A stretch of 64,000 nt of DNA from positions 25,655,439 to 25,719,438 of the forward strand of contig CM050450.1 in NCBI GenBank assembly GCA_027563935.2. The letters are read 5' to 3'. The DNA is from Costus lasius (taxonomy: Eukaryota > Streptophyta > Magnoliopsida > Zingiberales > Costaceae). This document shows, in pieces, positions 46,933-56,682 of this stretch (positions within the stretch are counted from its first letter, which is position 1; every line of letters starts with the position of its first letter). The notes below the pieces were generated by a model. It did not search any database. It worked only from the letters and a program-made list of their open reading frames with translations, and was not told the origin of the DNA. Both the position numbers and the translations under genes were made by a program.

Positions 46933-48094
46933 CAATTCCTCTTAGTCAAGATAGACTAGGCGCCCTGTGTCCAGCGAGGGCTGGATACAACACAGAACCC
47001 TATCCTCTCAACAGCTGCCTCTAGTGATTCATCATGTCAGTGTCATATGAAAAACTAGTCAAGTCTGGTCCTAACCGTTATGCCCAGGGTCAACGAATTT
47101 CCTTGCGAAGGCACGCCCAGGTTAAAACTGGACTGGGGAAATCATTGTCACCACACACCTTCTAAAGATAAGTGGGTGTGTCCCACGAGGGTGGGAAACA
47201 GTTCACAACACCACCGATCGATAGTTTGATGAGGGCTACGCGTTAGAAGGCTATCGACTTGACATTGTATTGAGAGTTTTTGCATGTTTGTTTTATTCTT
47301 TTCTAGCATGCAGTTTTCCTATGATCATAGCCCTTTTCATACACATAACTTGTCACGAGCCATGTGACATGTTATCGTGCATCCAAGGGTTGCGAGTCCC
47401 TAAAGCATATCAGCCCATGCTAGAAGCCGAAAGCATGTGTCCTTCCTTCAGCCGCAAGTCCATCACCACGCTTCCAAAGCTGGCGCCACTTCTGATTCCG
47501 ATTGAAGAAGACTCCTTGTTGTGAAGATGAAGCCTTAACCTATCACATAATTCTACATCAATTCTAAACAAGAAGAAAAATTCTTTACAACAAGATAGGG
47601 AGAGAACCACATGCAGGTGGAAAGAGATTTTACAAGCATTCATCACAAGTGGAAACATGCTTCCACATCACAACACAGGAGGGCACTCGCTATGACCATA
47701 TCAACCCAATCAAGTGGCGCATGTAAAATTTGAAAATCTGGAAAAATCAAATTTTAACACCTTATGCGCCAACATCATCCAAAGCACTCTCTTAACTAAA
47801 TTTATGCCAAAATTTAGATCAAGTTTCATGATGATTTCATAGACCCTATCGGCTGGCAGTTTTGTCAGATCAAGAGACCCGGCCAGTCCGAAGACACAAT
47901 GCCCGTCCTACTTGACAAAACCACGTGCGCCTTTGGTCTTAAATCAATCATAAACAAAATCCAAGTTTCGGCCACAAAGATAAGAAGAGAGGTCTGGATG
48001 AAAACGCTTTCTACGTGAAACGCACATGGATAGAAGAAAAATTTTCAAGAATTTTTCACACAAGCAAACGTACACCTTGTGTTTCTCGCAAGTA
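46933..48094 (-). other. B2 leader, part next to PBS
   Basis: Resumes after C. Hairpins at 46970-46985 (TCCAGC/GCTGGA) and 47181-47196 (TCCCAC/GTGGGA). No coding sequence is supported. Lacks the roughly 85-bp segment present in B1. Confidence 0.75.
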
Positions 48095-48106
48095 GCTCTG
48101 ATACCA
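48095..48106 (-). other. B2 primer binding site (initiator tRNA-Met)
   Basis: Sense TGGTATCAGAGC, one base from the LTR at 48108. Confidence 0.92.
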
Positions 48107-48107
48107 C

Positions 48108-50334
48108 TGTTAGGGAATACCGGGTGTAATTTAAAATTTTGCAGTCCCAGGACGCAGCGGAAGAATCATTACACCCGAAACATATTCCGGTCCCAAGGAT
48201 CCATGCGAGAGAGAAGACACAAGGATGTGTTAGACATGTACCTCTTTTGCTTGTCTAGTTGCCGAAGCCATGTTGAAGGCGCCCAAGTGCTCGCCCTCCA
48301 CAAGTATCCACGTGTCGACTCCTTGATCGTTGCTCCCTTACACGCTTGGTGCTAGCCTCAGGAAGAGAATCAAGCCTTAGGGTTCCTTCACTACTCTTGC
48401 GCCACCTCCAAGGATCATGCGCCAAGTGCAAGGAAGATGCTGCCAACTCCTTATCCTCTTCACTCCAAGAGAAGAGGGAGAAGAAGAGTTTCGGCCCTGA
48501 GGAAGAATAAGAGGAAGTGGCGCCACCAAGTCCTTCTCCAAGTCACGCCAAGAGGAGAGGAAGGAGAAGACTTGCGGCCACTAGTAGGAAGAAGGGTTGC
48601 GCCACCTTGATGTTGTCACCCTTTGCCTTTGCTCTCGCCCCTCTATGTGTGTTCACGCCTCCAAGCATTCGAACCATTGAGAGGGGGGCAGCAAGGGTCC
48701 CTTTTATAAGCCAAGAAGCGGTTTAGGGAGGGCCAAGATCATGCCAAGTGGGCGGCTAGGATGATAGGGGTTTGTGGTAAGGAAAGTCTCCAAGACTTTG
48801 CCATAAACCTCATTCAACCTATCCTTATTTGCCCAATAGCCATATCAACCCAAGACATGCCTTAGAGGCATTCTTTCCATCCAAGGAGAAGGGCTAGGCG
48901 CAACAAGCAAGAGGAATTCGGCTAGGGTGGCGTCTTGGGAGAAATTAGGGTTTGAGGTATGGTAAGTCTCCAAGACTTTACCATATACTTCTTCCCAACA
49001 TCCATATGCGCCTAGGAACTTCCCATAAAAGTTCTCAAGCCATATTAGCCCCAAGACTTGCCTTAGAGGCAAGGTTACCATTAAAGGAGAAAGGGCAAGG
49101 CGCCTTTTACTTCCTTAATGAAGCAAAACCGCCCACTTCACCCCATTATGCCCCTAGGCGCTAATGGGTGAAGACTTCTCCCCATTATACCCTTTTAAGC
49201 CAATTCTCTCTTCATGACAACTAATTATTGGGCCTCATTGGACAATGAGCTAGCCCAAACTTCATGGCATAGGTTGATTAAGCCATTGGATCCAATCCAA
49301 TGCAACCCTAATCCAAATGTGATGAATCTAGGTCAATTTCGGGTCAACCTGCCAAAAATGAAGTTTGGCTCTAATAACTTTCTTCCAACTCATCAGGCCC
49401 ATTGGCGCTGATGAAATCTTCCAAATTGATCCAAGTTATCCAATAACTTGATCCTAAGGCTTCTGATTAAAGCAACGTCAAGAGTCTATTGCGTGTGACC
49501 CCGTAGGATCCATATGACGATGGCAATGATGTAAACATCATAAGTAGTGAGGGGTATCTAGCAACACATCACTACTACCCATATCATAGGACTTAAGTCA
49601 TTATGGCAACAACTCCTAACAAGCAACGAGGATTCCCATTGCATTATAGATCCCTTTGCCTAAGCTGATATCCTGCCATTGGATTAGTCTCAAGTTTTTC
49701 AATCCAATGCATTGGTCATGACTCAACAAGTGTGGCCACACATTCCTATCATGCACCAATAAGGTGGGGCGCCCCGAGTGGATATCATGCTTCCAATAAG
49801 GAAGGGGCAAATCCTACTATTGGTCACCCATGTCTCTACGTGACTTATGACATGCCCAATGACAGCCGTTTTGATCTCCCAATTACGGAGAGACGTAAGA
49901 CTGTATCAAAGCATACCCATCATCAAATCTAGACATGAATACCTCAAGTCTAAGGATCAAGGCAAACCTCTTGCATGTGAGATTGACTTGTTGACTAGAC
50001 AAGTCAATCCTCACGGTGGATCACTCCAGTGCATCCAATGCACCTGTATGTCTGCATTACTGTGCCCCGCACTTAACCAGCCCATACACCAGTCTCACAT
50101 GTACCAAAGCTGTCCCATATCTGCTAAGGTACCTTGTCTGGGGATTTCTTATGAGAATGGATCCAATCCAAACTCTTGGGACATTATATATGCAACTCAA
50201 TACATCAACGCAGGTAGAGAAGTCTGCATAATAACGACCATGCCTCTATATATAGAATAATAATTCTATCAAAGTACATTCAAACAATGCCTGACCATGT
50301 CCATATATTGGTCTTTAGGGCATATACACCAACA
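48108..50334 (-). repeat. B array right full LTR, shared by B2 (5') and B3 (3')
   Basis: 2227 bp, PBS on the left and PPT on the right, no TSD. TATAAAAG (sense) at 48701-48708. Confidence 0.93.
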
Positions 50335-51944
50335 ATCTCCCACTTGCACTAAGACCAAGGACAACTGATGTTCAGCCAGTTCTAATGTCTCTAGTATGAC
50401 CCATTTAGCTTCCACTGCGCCAGAGGCTAGGTCAGTGGGTTTTTCCAGATTGCTATCTGTGTTTATTTTAACAAATTTGATCATCATCCTTATTCATGAT
50501 CTCTAAGATCAGATGATATGCTGCAGTACATACTTGAGCATTAAGTTCCTTCACTTATGCTATGGCCCTAGTAAGAACTATATTGGACCATCAAGCATCA
50601 TGAACTAAATCAAGTTCAAATGAATGAAGCTGCTTCCTTGGCTGCCACAAGAAGCTGCAATGTACTCAGCCTTATTTGTAGAATCTTGCCACTTTGGTTT
50701 GCATAATGCTCTTTCAGCACACAACACCACAATAAGGCAAAGCGCAAATCCTGGCTGTGATCAATAGTCACTAGATTGGAACGAAGTGTCAGTGTACCCC
50801 TATACACAAAATTCTTTCCTGTCTATCATAGACTAGACTTCAATCTTTTATACTTCCCAAGTATATATATAAGGATTGCTTTCACAGCTATCTAGTGTTA
50901 AACACTAAGATCTGATTGAAACTTGCTGGCTATGCTCCAAGCATTTGCCACAAATGGTCTTGTGTATATTATTCAAAACATGATCCATCCTATACACCAT
51001 GTATCAGGATTTTAGACCCATGTTATTACTCTCCAGCTGTATCCTTGAGAGAGTCAGACCATATCTTCCTGGAAGGTATTAATATTTGGAATCATCCAAT
51101 ATAAACCTCTCCAGAAACTCTTGGATGAACATAGATTGACTAAAGGGCAATGACTTTCTTGGATCTCTATCTATAGATCCTCATGCCTAGGATGTAGGCA
51201 TAATTCCCTAGATCATTCTTCTCGAAATACATCTCAAGCTTTTCTTCACCATGTGAAGAGCTGAGATGTCATTCCATGTGAGGAGAATATCATCAATCAT
51301 CTAGAACAATAAATACTATTAAGGTGCTCCCACTGATCTTCTTGTAAACACAGGCTATTTCAAACATGCTTGCATAACACCATGCATATCTTCATGGCCT
51401 TGATATGAAAACCTTCTGGCTATTTCCTTATAGATATCTTTTCAGACGTCCATGCAAGAAAGGCAGTTTTCATAACAACATGCCATAATTGATCATGCAA
51501 TTATAACAAGCAGATCCCTAATGGACTTAAAACTCAGCTATTGGTGAAAAATTTCATCATTATACACCCAATGGATTTGCCTGAAATTTCTGTTCACTAG
51601 CTTACCTTTTAAGGTAACAACGTTACCTTCCATGTCTATCTTCCTAGAAGATTTATTTATAGCCTGTGGGAATTACCCCTTTGGCAGCTCATCCAAGTCC
51701 CAGACTTGATTTGCAGACATGGAGTCCATTACGGTTCTCATGGCCTTTAGCCATTTCTTGGAATCTAGTCTACCGACTGCTTCCATTTCCTCATAAGTCT
51801 TAGGTTCATACTTGATGAAAAATTCGTCATGCCCAACATATCGAATCGATCCAGACTTATGTGGTTCCTGTGTTACTTGAACCTCAGGTTGACTTTCAAC
51901 CTGTATGTGAGATTTTGCTCTCCATCTGTGTCTAATTATATTGT
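50335..51944 (-). pseudogene. pol: B3 truncated copia pol remnant
   Basis: Matches the first 1.6 kb of the B1 and B2 interiors: RNase H tail (50335-50487), RT region, and the SANQVWDL-equivalent near 51673-51730. It stops at ATTATATTGT (51935-51944) and joins directly to the last 44 bp of an LTR. Integrase, gag, leader, PBS and nearly the whole terminal LTR are missing, so this is a deletion derivative of a third unit. It has the same old stop codons as B1 and B2. Confidence 0.8.
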
Positions 51945-51988
51945 CTGACCATGTCCATATATTAGTCTTCAGGGCATATACACCAACA
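51945..51988 (-). repeat. Terminal 44-bp LTR fragment closing the B array
   Basis: CTGACCATGTCC...ACCAACA matches 18865-18908 with one visible substitution. It is followed by CATGG, close to the CACGG at the left end of the array. Confidence 0.85.
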
Positions 51989-52350
51989 CATGGTCACACC
52001 CGTGCATCCATGCACGGCTGTGAACGGCTCATCATTCTTTTCTGCAAGTGTGTCGAGGCAATCACGGCCTAGGGTGTGAAGCTATACATGACAATGATGG
52101 ATATTTGCAGTTTATGCCAAGGCATGCACGGGTGTGCCCATGCATCGGTACATAGCCGTGACGAGTATGTGAAGCCGGGCCTTTTCTATGACGAAGCTTT
52201 CACGAGCGGGGTCGTGCATGCCCTCACAGTCGTGCACGCCTCTTCTATAAAAGTCGCTGCGTGCACACCCTCTGTACACACCCATGCAGGAAACCCTAGC
52301 CACGCCACTGCCACTCTGATCCACCTCCTTCTGTGCACACCCTCAGCAAC

Positions 52351-53168
52351 ATTGACTTTGTACTTACCCTTTCCAAGCTGAACAAGATATGTGGATTTTT
52401 CCCAGACGGGACACGGTTGATCCCGAGCGAGTTCAATGCTAACACTTTCTGGGAGCTTCTCTCGGTGCCCAGGCTTTCAATATCATGACTACCAGAGCCA
52501 CGTCCCTCGGCAACCCAGTTCTAAAGTATGTGCCTCGAGTCCTTGCACATACTATCTTTGGCCGAGGGGAGTCTGATGGTCTAGTACGAGCCTCTGAGTT
52601 ATTATTCCTCTGGGCAATGCTGTATGGGGTCCACCTCAACACTACCTTCTACTTTGCCAGGCAACTTCAGAAAGTCTCTCAGATGCCGAAGAGTGCCATT
52701 GCTCTCGGAGGACTTCTTACCCCACTTGCTCTTGCGGTAGGGATTCGGCCCTACTAGCTAGAGCAAGCCCGAGGGAACTCCCATCTTGACCTTGATTCCT
52801 ACATCTCGAAGCGGATGATTGTCAAGGAAAGAGGGCTTTATAGTTTGCTCTTCCTCGAGAGCGATCTCAAGCTACCACTGCCGAATCCTACATGCACCAC
52901 AGTCCGTGAGTAGAGGAACTGGAGAGTAGAGGCAGTTGAGGATCGCAATGTTCCTCTCAACATTGCTCCACCACTGCCTTCTCAGCGACCCACCACCCAG
53001 TTGGACCACATGGAGACGATGATCAGATTTGTCCGGGACGCTCAGCATGACACTCAGATCGCCATTGATAATAGGCTTGCTCAGCTTCGTGACCTTGAAG
53101 CTGAAGTGGGACACCAAGGACGGGTCCAGTCTTCCATCATGGAGTTCGTACAGGAGCTTCAGCAGTGA
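52351..53168 (+). pseudogene. Athila ORF1-type (PF03078-like) protein remnant
   Basis: Plus-strand frame resembling the plant Athila ORF1 family of unknown function, which sits downstream of gag-pol. Clues: an opening LSKLNKICGFFPDGT segment, an FWELLS segment before a one-base frame disruption near 52460, then an open stretch with ARVLAHTIFGRGESDG-like sequence, ELLFLWAMLYGV and ALGGLLTPLALAVGI. TAG at 52755-52757 and TAG near 52911 interrupt it; reading then continues to TGA at 53166-53168. The C-terminal part is charged and possibly coiled-coil (RLAQLRDLEAEVG). Family membership is from remembered motif order, not a search. Confidence 0.6.
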
Positions 53169-53614
53169 CTGCGTCTGTGCTGGGGATGAGCAGTATTGGT
53201 TTCACTATCACTTGGTCAGCTTTTATGTTTCCAGTAGTTTCATTTCGGTTTCTGTTTTTAGTTTTATTTAGTTAGTATGTCATTTTCCTTTCATGCATTG
53301 CTTTATCTTTATCTCGTAGCTAGTTGTTTCAACACCTTAGGTGTCTTTGCCCACCCCTTATTTATGTTATGTGCTTTGTCTTTGGAATTGCATTATTCTA
53401 TGAATATTTGCGTGATTGAATTTGGAATCTTGACTGTTTTTACAAGTCTACATTGGTTATAGTTTATACATATGGCTCTTTTGTTTAATGCAGTTGGAAT
53501 GATTTAATTAACTTAACTCAGTATTTTTATGATCCTGTAGAGTATGCTTGTTGTCTTCATCTTGACCTTCATATGCTTCACACATATAATGCTTATTTGT
53601 ATCTTGCGTTCATT
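53169..53614. other. AT-rich stretch without recognised features
   Basis: T-rich sequence after the ORF1 remnant; short ORFs only. Probably the 3' untranslated part of ATH1. The junction with the gag-only array is at about 53615. Confidence 0.5.
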
Positions 53615-54359
53615 GCAAAACATCAAGGTGAGATTCATTCAAATCCTTTTCAAGTTCCTCATGTTTGTCATCAAATAATCTATCAATATCAAAATTATCA
53701 ACAAAATCAAGATGAGACTCTACAAAATCGACTTTCTCATGTTTCCCCACAAATAATTCATTATCAGAAGAGTCAAAATCAGAATCATATGAAAAAGAAT
53801 TAATAGAATTAGAGTTTACCACAAGAGATTTATCATTAATTTCAAAAATATCACCAAAATCAAAGTGGGGCTCATCAATGTCTATAATTTTTGAACCTTC
53901 ATCATGCTCATCAGATTTAACCATAAACAAGATATTATCAAAATCAGAATTATCATCAAAAGAAGGTTCTTCAATTTCAATTTTCTCAATCTTTTCCTCA
54001 AAAAAATTAGCAGATGAATCAGTTCTACAATCATCAAAATCAGAGTGAGATTCAATAATATTCACATAAGGCTCAATCTCAAAACAATCATGATCACAGG
54101 GGGAATTTTCTAATTCAAGTTTTTCAGCATCAAATTCAAATTGTGGTTCAGAAACATGATCAGAGCAATCATCATATAAATAAGTTCGGTTATCCCATCT
54201 AGAATACAATTGATCTTGTTCTTGCCATGATAAATTTGGTTTTAAAAATGGGCAATCAGAGGAACAATGATCAGGATATCCACAAATAACGCAATATTCA
54301 GAAGAACAAGATTGCATATAAGAATTAAATTGATCTACAAGAGATTTACCTTGTGGCAT
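53615..54359 (-). pseudogene. Truncated copy of the gag-only protein
   Basis: Minus-strand frame from Met (MPQGKSLVDQ) at 54357-54359 to the truncation at 53615; a stop follows by chance at 53610. It corresponds to residues 31 to about 277 of the 58917-60125 protein, with the same CCHC knuckle (CVICGYPDHCSSDC) and the acidic repeats. A stop just upstream (near 54386, in the NHNS*ATER segment) removes the N-terminal 30 residues. The missing C-terminus reflects the array end. Confidence 0.8.
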
Positions 54360-54656
54360 GTATACCTCAACTCTTTCAGTTGCCTAGGAGTTGTGATTAA
54401 AACACATGTTTTCAAATCTATCAAGAACAGAAAGATAATCCAACACCAATCAATCAAAAAAAAAAATTATTTTTTAGAATATAGAAAAAAATAGAAAATC
54501 TAAAACACAAGCAAATTCACAAATCTTCAGATATCACAGTTCTGTCACAACTGTGAAAATCCAAAACCTGCAAACAGAAAAAACAAAGTTAAATCTAAAA
54601 CAAAAATACTTAGTCTAGCAATACTAACAACTATTTTGATATTAACAAAACTAAGG

Positions 54657-54751
54657 TCCCCGGCAATGGCGCCAAAAACTTGATAGCCCGAAAGAGAACA
54701 CTACAAGTCTGGCACGCGTGTACCTTGGACTAATCCCCGGCAACGGCGCCA
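54657..54751 (-). other. Double tRNA-Asp PBS, copy 1
   Basis: Perfect TGGCGCCGTTGCCGGGGA (sense) at 54734-54751, six bases from the LTR, and a second with one mismatch at 54657-54674, exactly 77 bp away. Each is flanked by CTATCAAGTTTT, so the second also carries an LTR-end-like border. Confidence 0.88.
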
Positions 54752-55032
54752 AAAACTTGATAGGATTCCGCAAGTGCACGGAATTATTGAAGTAATAAAA
54801 ATATCGATCCACAGAGACCTTATTGTTAATTACCAAATAATTGTTTTCTCGCTAGCTAAGTAAACCAAATATGATGCAAATAAGTAATAGAAATAACGCT
54901 AAAGATAATCAGAAAGGTCAACATGGGACTAGGGTTTTATCCACCTTAATTTCAATGATTAGATATAATAAAAGGTCGTCAATCAAATCTTGTTAAGATA
55001 AAGACCTAATTTACTTGATAAAGGTATTGTCT

Positions 55033-55268
55033 CACTTTCGTGCAGACAACCATGCAGAAAACTGATCCTCACTTTCGTGCAAGATCTATTTTCAATGCTG
55101 TAGATAAGTAAATCATCAATCAAAGATCACAAGGATCACTTTCGTGCATCTGCATTCTAATTTGATTGATAGTCTCAAGTGGAATCTCAAGGATCACTTT
55201 CGTGCATCCGAGACTCAACACAGGTTCTACCTATGGTTTTCCAACAGACCGATCTTCACTTTCGTGCA
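55033..55268. repeat. Five CACTTTCGTGCA repeats
   Basis: Exact 12-mers at 55033, 55070, 55137, 55195 and 55257. The partner LTR has the same five sites (about 60717-60952); the first is changed to CACTTTCATGCA. Confidence 0.9.
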
Positions 55269-56067
55269 AGATCAATCAATGTTTATAACAATAATTAAAT
55301 CCTAGATCAATATTATTAAACATGACAATTTATCTACTAGAACAGATCGAGTTGGATCTAACCTAAGGAAGGGATCCTAACATGCAATTCTAGGGTTCCA
55401 AGCTCTCAAGCAAATCACCTTTCAGTCTCATTGTGAAAACTCTAAAACATGGATAATAACATAGATCTATGGAAAATTAAAGAAAAGACATTCACATAAG
55501 TAGAATTATCACAACGAAGATTATCATGATGAAATAAAAAGTTATCTAATCATTAAAAATCAAAGGGATTAAACCCTCTGTCCCAAAAATATGTTAAGCT
55601 TGCATGGAGAAGAAAATACAATAATCCATAATTTCAAAAGATCAAAAATCAACTAGAAAAAAGGTTTTAGAAAATACAGCACAGCTGTGAAATATTTCAC
55701 AGCCGTATTTTGCAAGCAGAACTCGATGAATAGTGTTGTCACCACTGATTTCGTCGATTCCTCCTCCGATTGAACTCCTTTTCCTTTGAAACTTCTGGGA
55801 TGTTGTCTTCTCCTCTGGCAAATCTTCTGCGTGAAAATCACGGCCGGATATGGTCTCCACGCCTCTCGGCATGAAGCCAAACCCTAGCCGCCTCTCTGTT
55901 GATTGCTCCCTCAAATCTGGATAAAAGTTCCTCCTTCCATGTCGTGCCTCTTTGCCTCTTAAGGACGAGTCTGCAGCAACTTTCGGATCCTAATTTGGAG
56001 TTCTGGATCAAAAGTTATGGCCCGAACAAATTTCTACCGCGTAAAAATCTCGTTTTTGACCGGAAAT

Positions 56068-56430
56068 TACGGCCGTGTAATAGTTCACGGCCCTGCCGTA
56101 AAATAGCTTGAGTGTTCTGTTCCGAAAATGATGGGAAATACCGTACCGTAAAATTCTTTACGTCACTGCCATAATTTCAATCGAGTTCTCTGATCTGAGG
56201 TCTTCACAAACTACGGCACCGTAAACTCCTTTATGGCGGTGCCGTAAAATCGGTTGATCACACTGGTCTGAAGCGCTGGAAAATACGGCCGTGTAATTCG
56301 TTATGGTGGTGCCGTAATTTCGATAAAATCTTCTGTTCAGAAAATCACCAAAATACAGCTGTGTTCTTGATAATACGGTAGCTGCAAAAATACGGTACCA
56401 TAAATTGCTTTACGGCACTGCCATATTTTG
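56068..56430. repeat. Diverged ~72-bp palindromic modules
   Basis: Units beginning TACGG/TACCG/TACAG at 56068, 56139, 56212, 56284 and 56354, plus a shorter one at 56391. Each has a CCGTAAA-type arm and an inverted TTTACGGC..TGCCGTA arm. The same set is at 61752-62115, a related set with about 70-bp spacing is in the interior at 58513-58765, and a single module lies at 55675. Confidence 0.75.
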
Positions 56431-56682
56431 GTAGGTTGCTCCGTTTTGCGTGAAATTTGTCATGTATCTTCTTCTTGATGATGGTAACTCTTCCATGTAT
56501 TTGATTTTGCCTAAAAATGCCCAAAATAGTGCCTTTTTGCCTGAAAATTATGAAAAACCAAAATACAAGTAGACTTTGCAATATTTGATGAATTCAGCAT
56601 AAAAACAAGCAAAAGATCTTCAATTTAGCATGAAAAGATACCTAGAATGATACAAAATATGCTATATATTTTGGTGTAATCA

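Larger units (their letters stand above)
16683..51988 (-). mobile_element. Tandem copia array B (shared LTRs), with nested A2 and C
   Basis: Structure on the plus strand: LTR 16683-18908; INT B1 18909-33107 (A2 nested); LTR 33108-35332; INT B2 35333-48107 (C nested); LTR 48108-50334; truncated INT B3 50335-51944; last 44 bp of an LTR 51945-51988. Each internal LTR serves two units, so inner LTRs have no TSDs. Outer flanks are CACGG (16678-16682) and CATGG (51989-51993), a TSD with one mismatch. This fits one insertion expanded by LTR-LTR unequal recombination. Confidence 0.85.
51989..53614 (+). mobile_element. Athila-like element ATH1, probable right part
   Basis: Resumes after the B array on the plus strand. 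51989-52350 is a GC-richer spacer with inverted copies of CACGG/CCGTG and GTGCATG words and a TATAAAAG at 52246-52253. An Athila-type downstream ORF follows. Continuity with 13611-16682 is inferred from the near-matching array flanks and from family type. The right end is cut where the gag-only array begins. Confidence 0.55.
54758..56682 (-). repeat. Gag-only element LTR, left/shared copy
   Basis: 1925 bp. Serves as 5' LTR of the truncated left unit and 3' LTR of the full unit. Contains the CACTTTCGTGCA repeats and the palindromic modules. Very similar to 60441-62366. Confidence 0.9.

Noticed and set aside
16683..51988. Three separate B insertions side by side
   Set aside because: Inner LTRs are shared, with no 5-bp TSDs or intervening host DNA; only the outer ends have a TSD-like pair.
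52485..52757. Host gene fragment
   Set aside because: Motif order fits the Athila ORF1 family and it lies inside retrotransposon sequence with in-frame stops.
53573..54836. Short plus-strand ORFs opposite the gag-only protein
   Set aside because: Low-complexity Ser/Asn/Gln translations antisense to the acidic repeats; no independent support.
55033..55268. CRISPR-like array (regularly repeated 12-mers)
   Set aside because: Repeats are too short, spacing is irregular, the setting is a plant LTR and the partner LTR repeats the same spacers.
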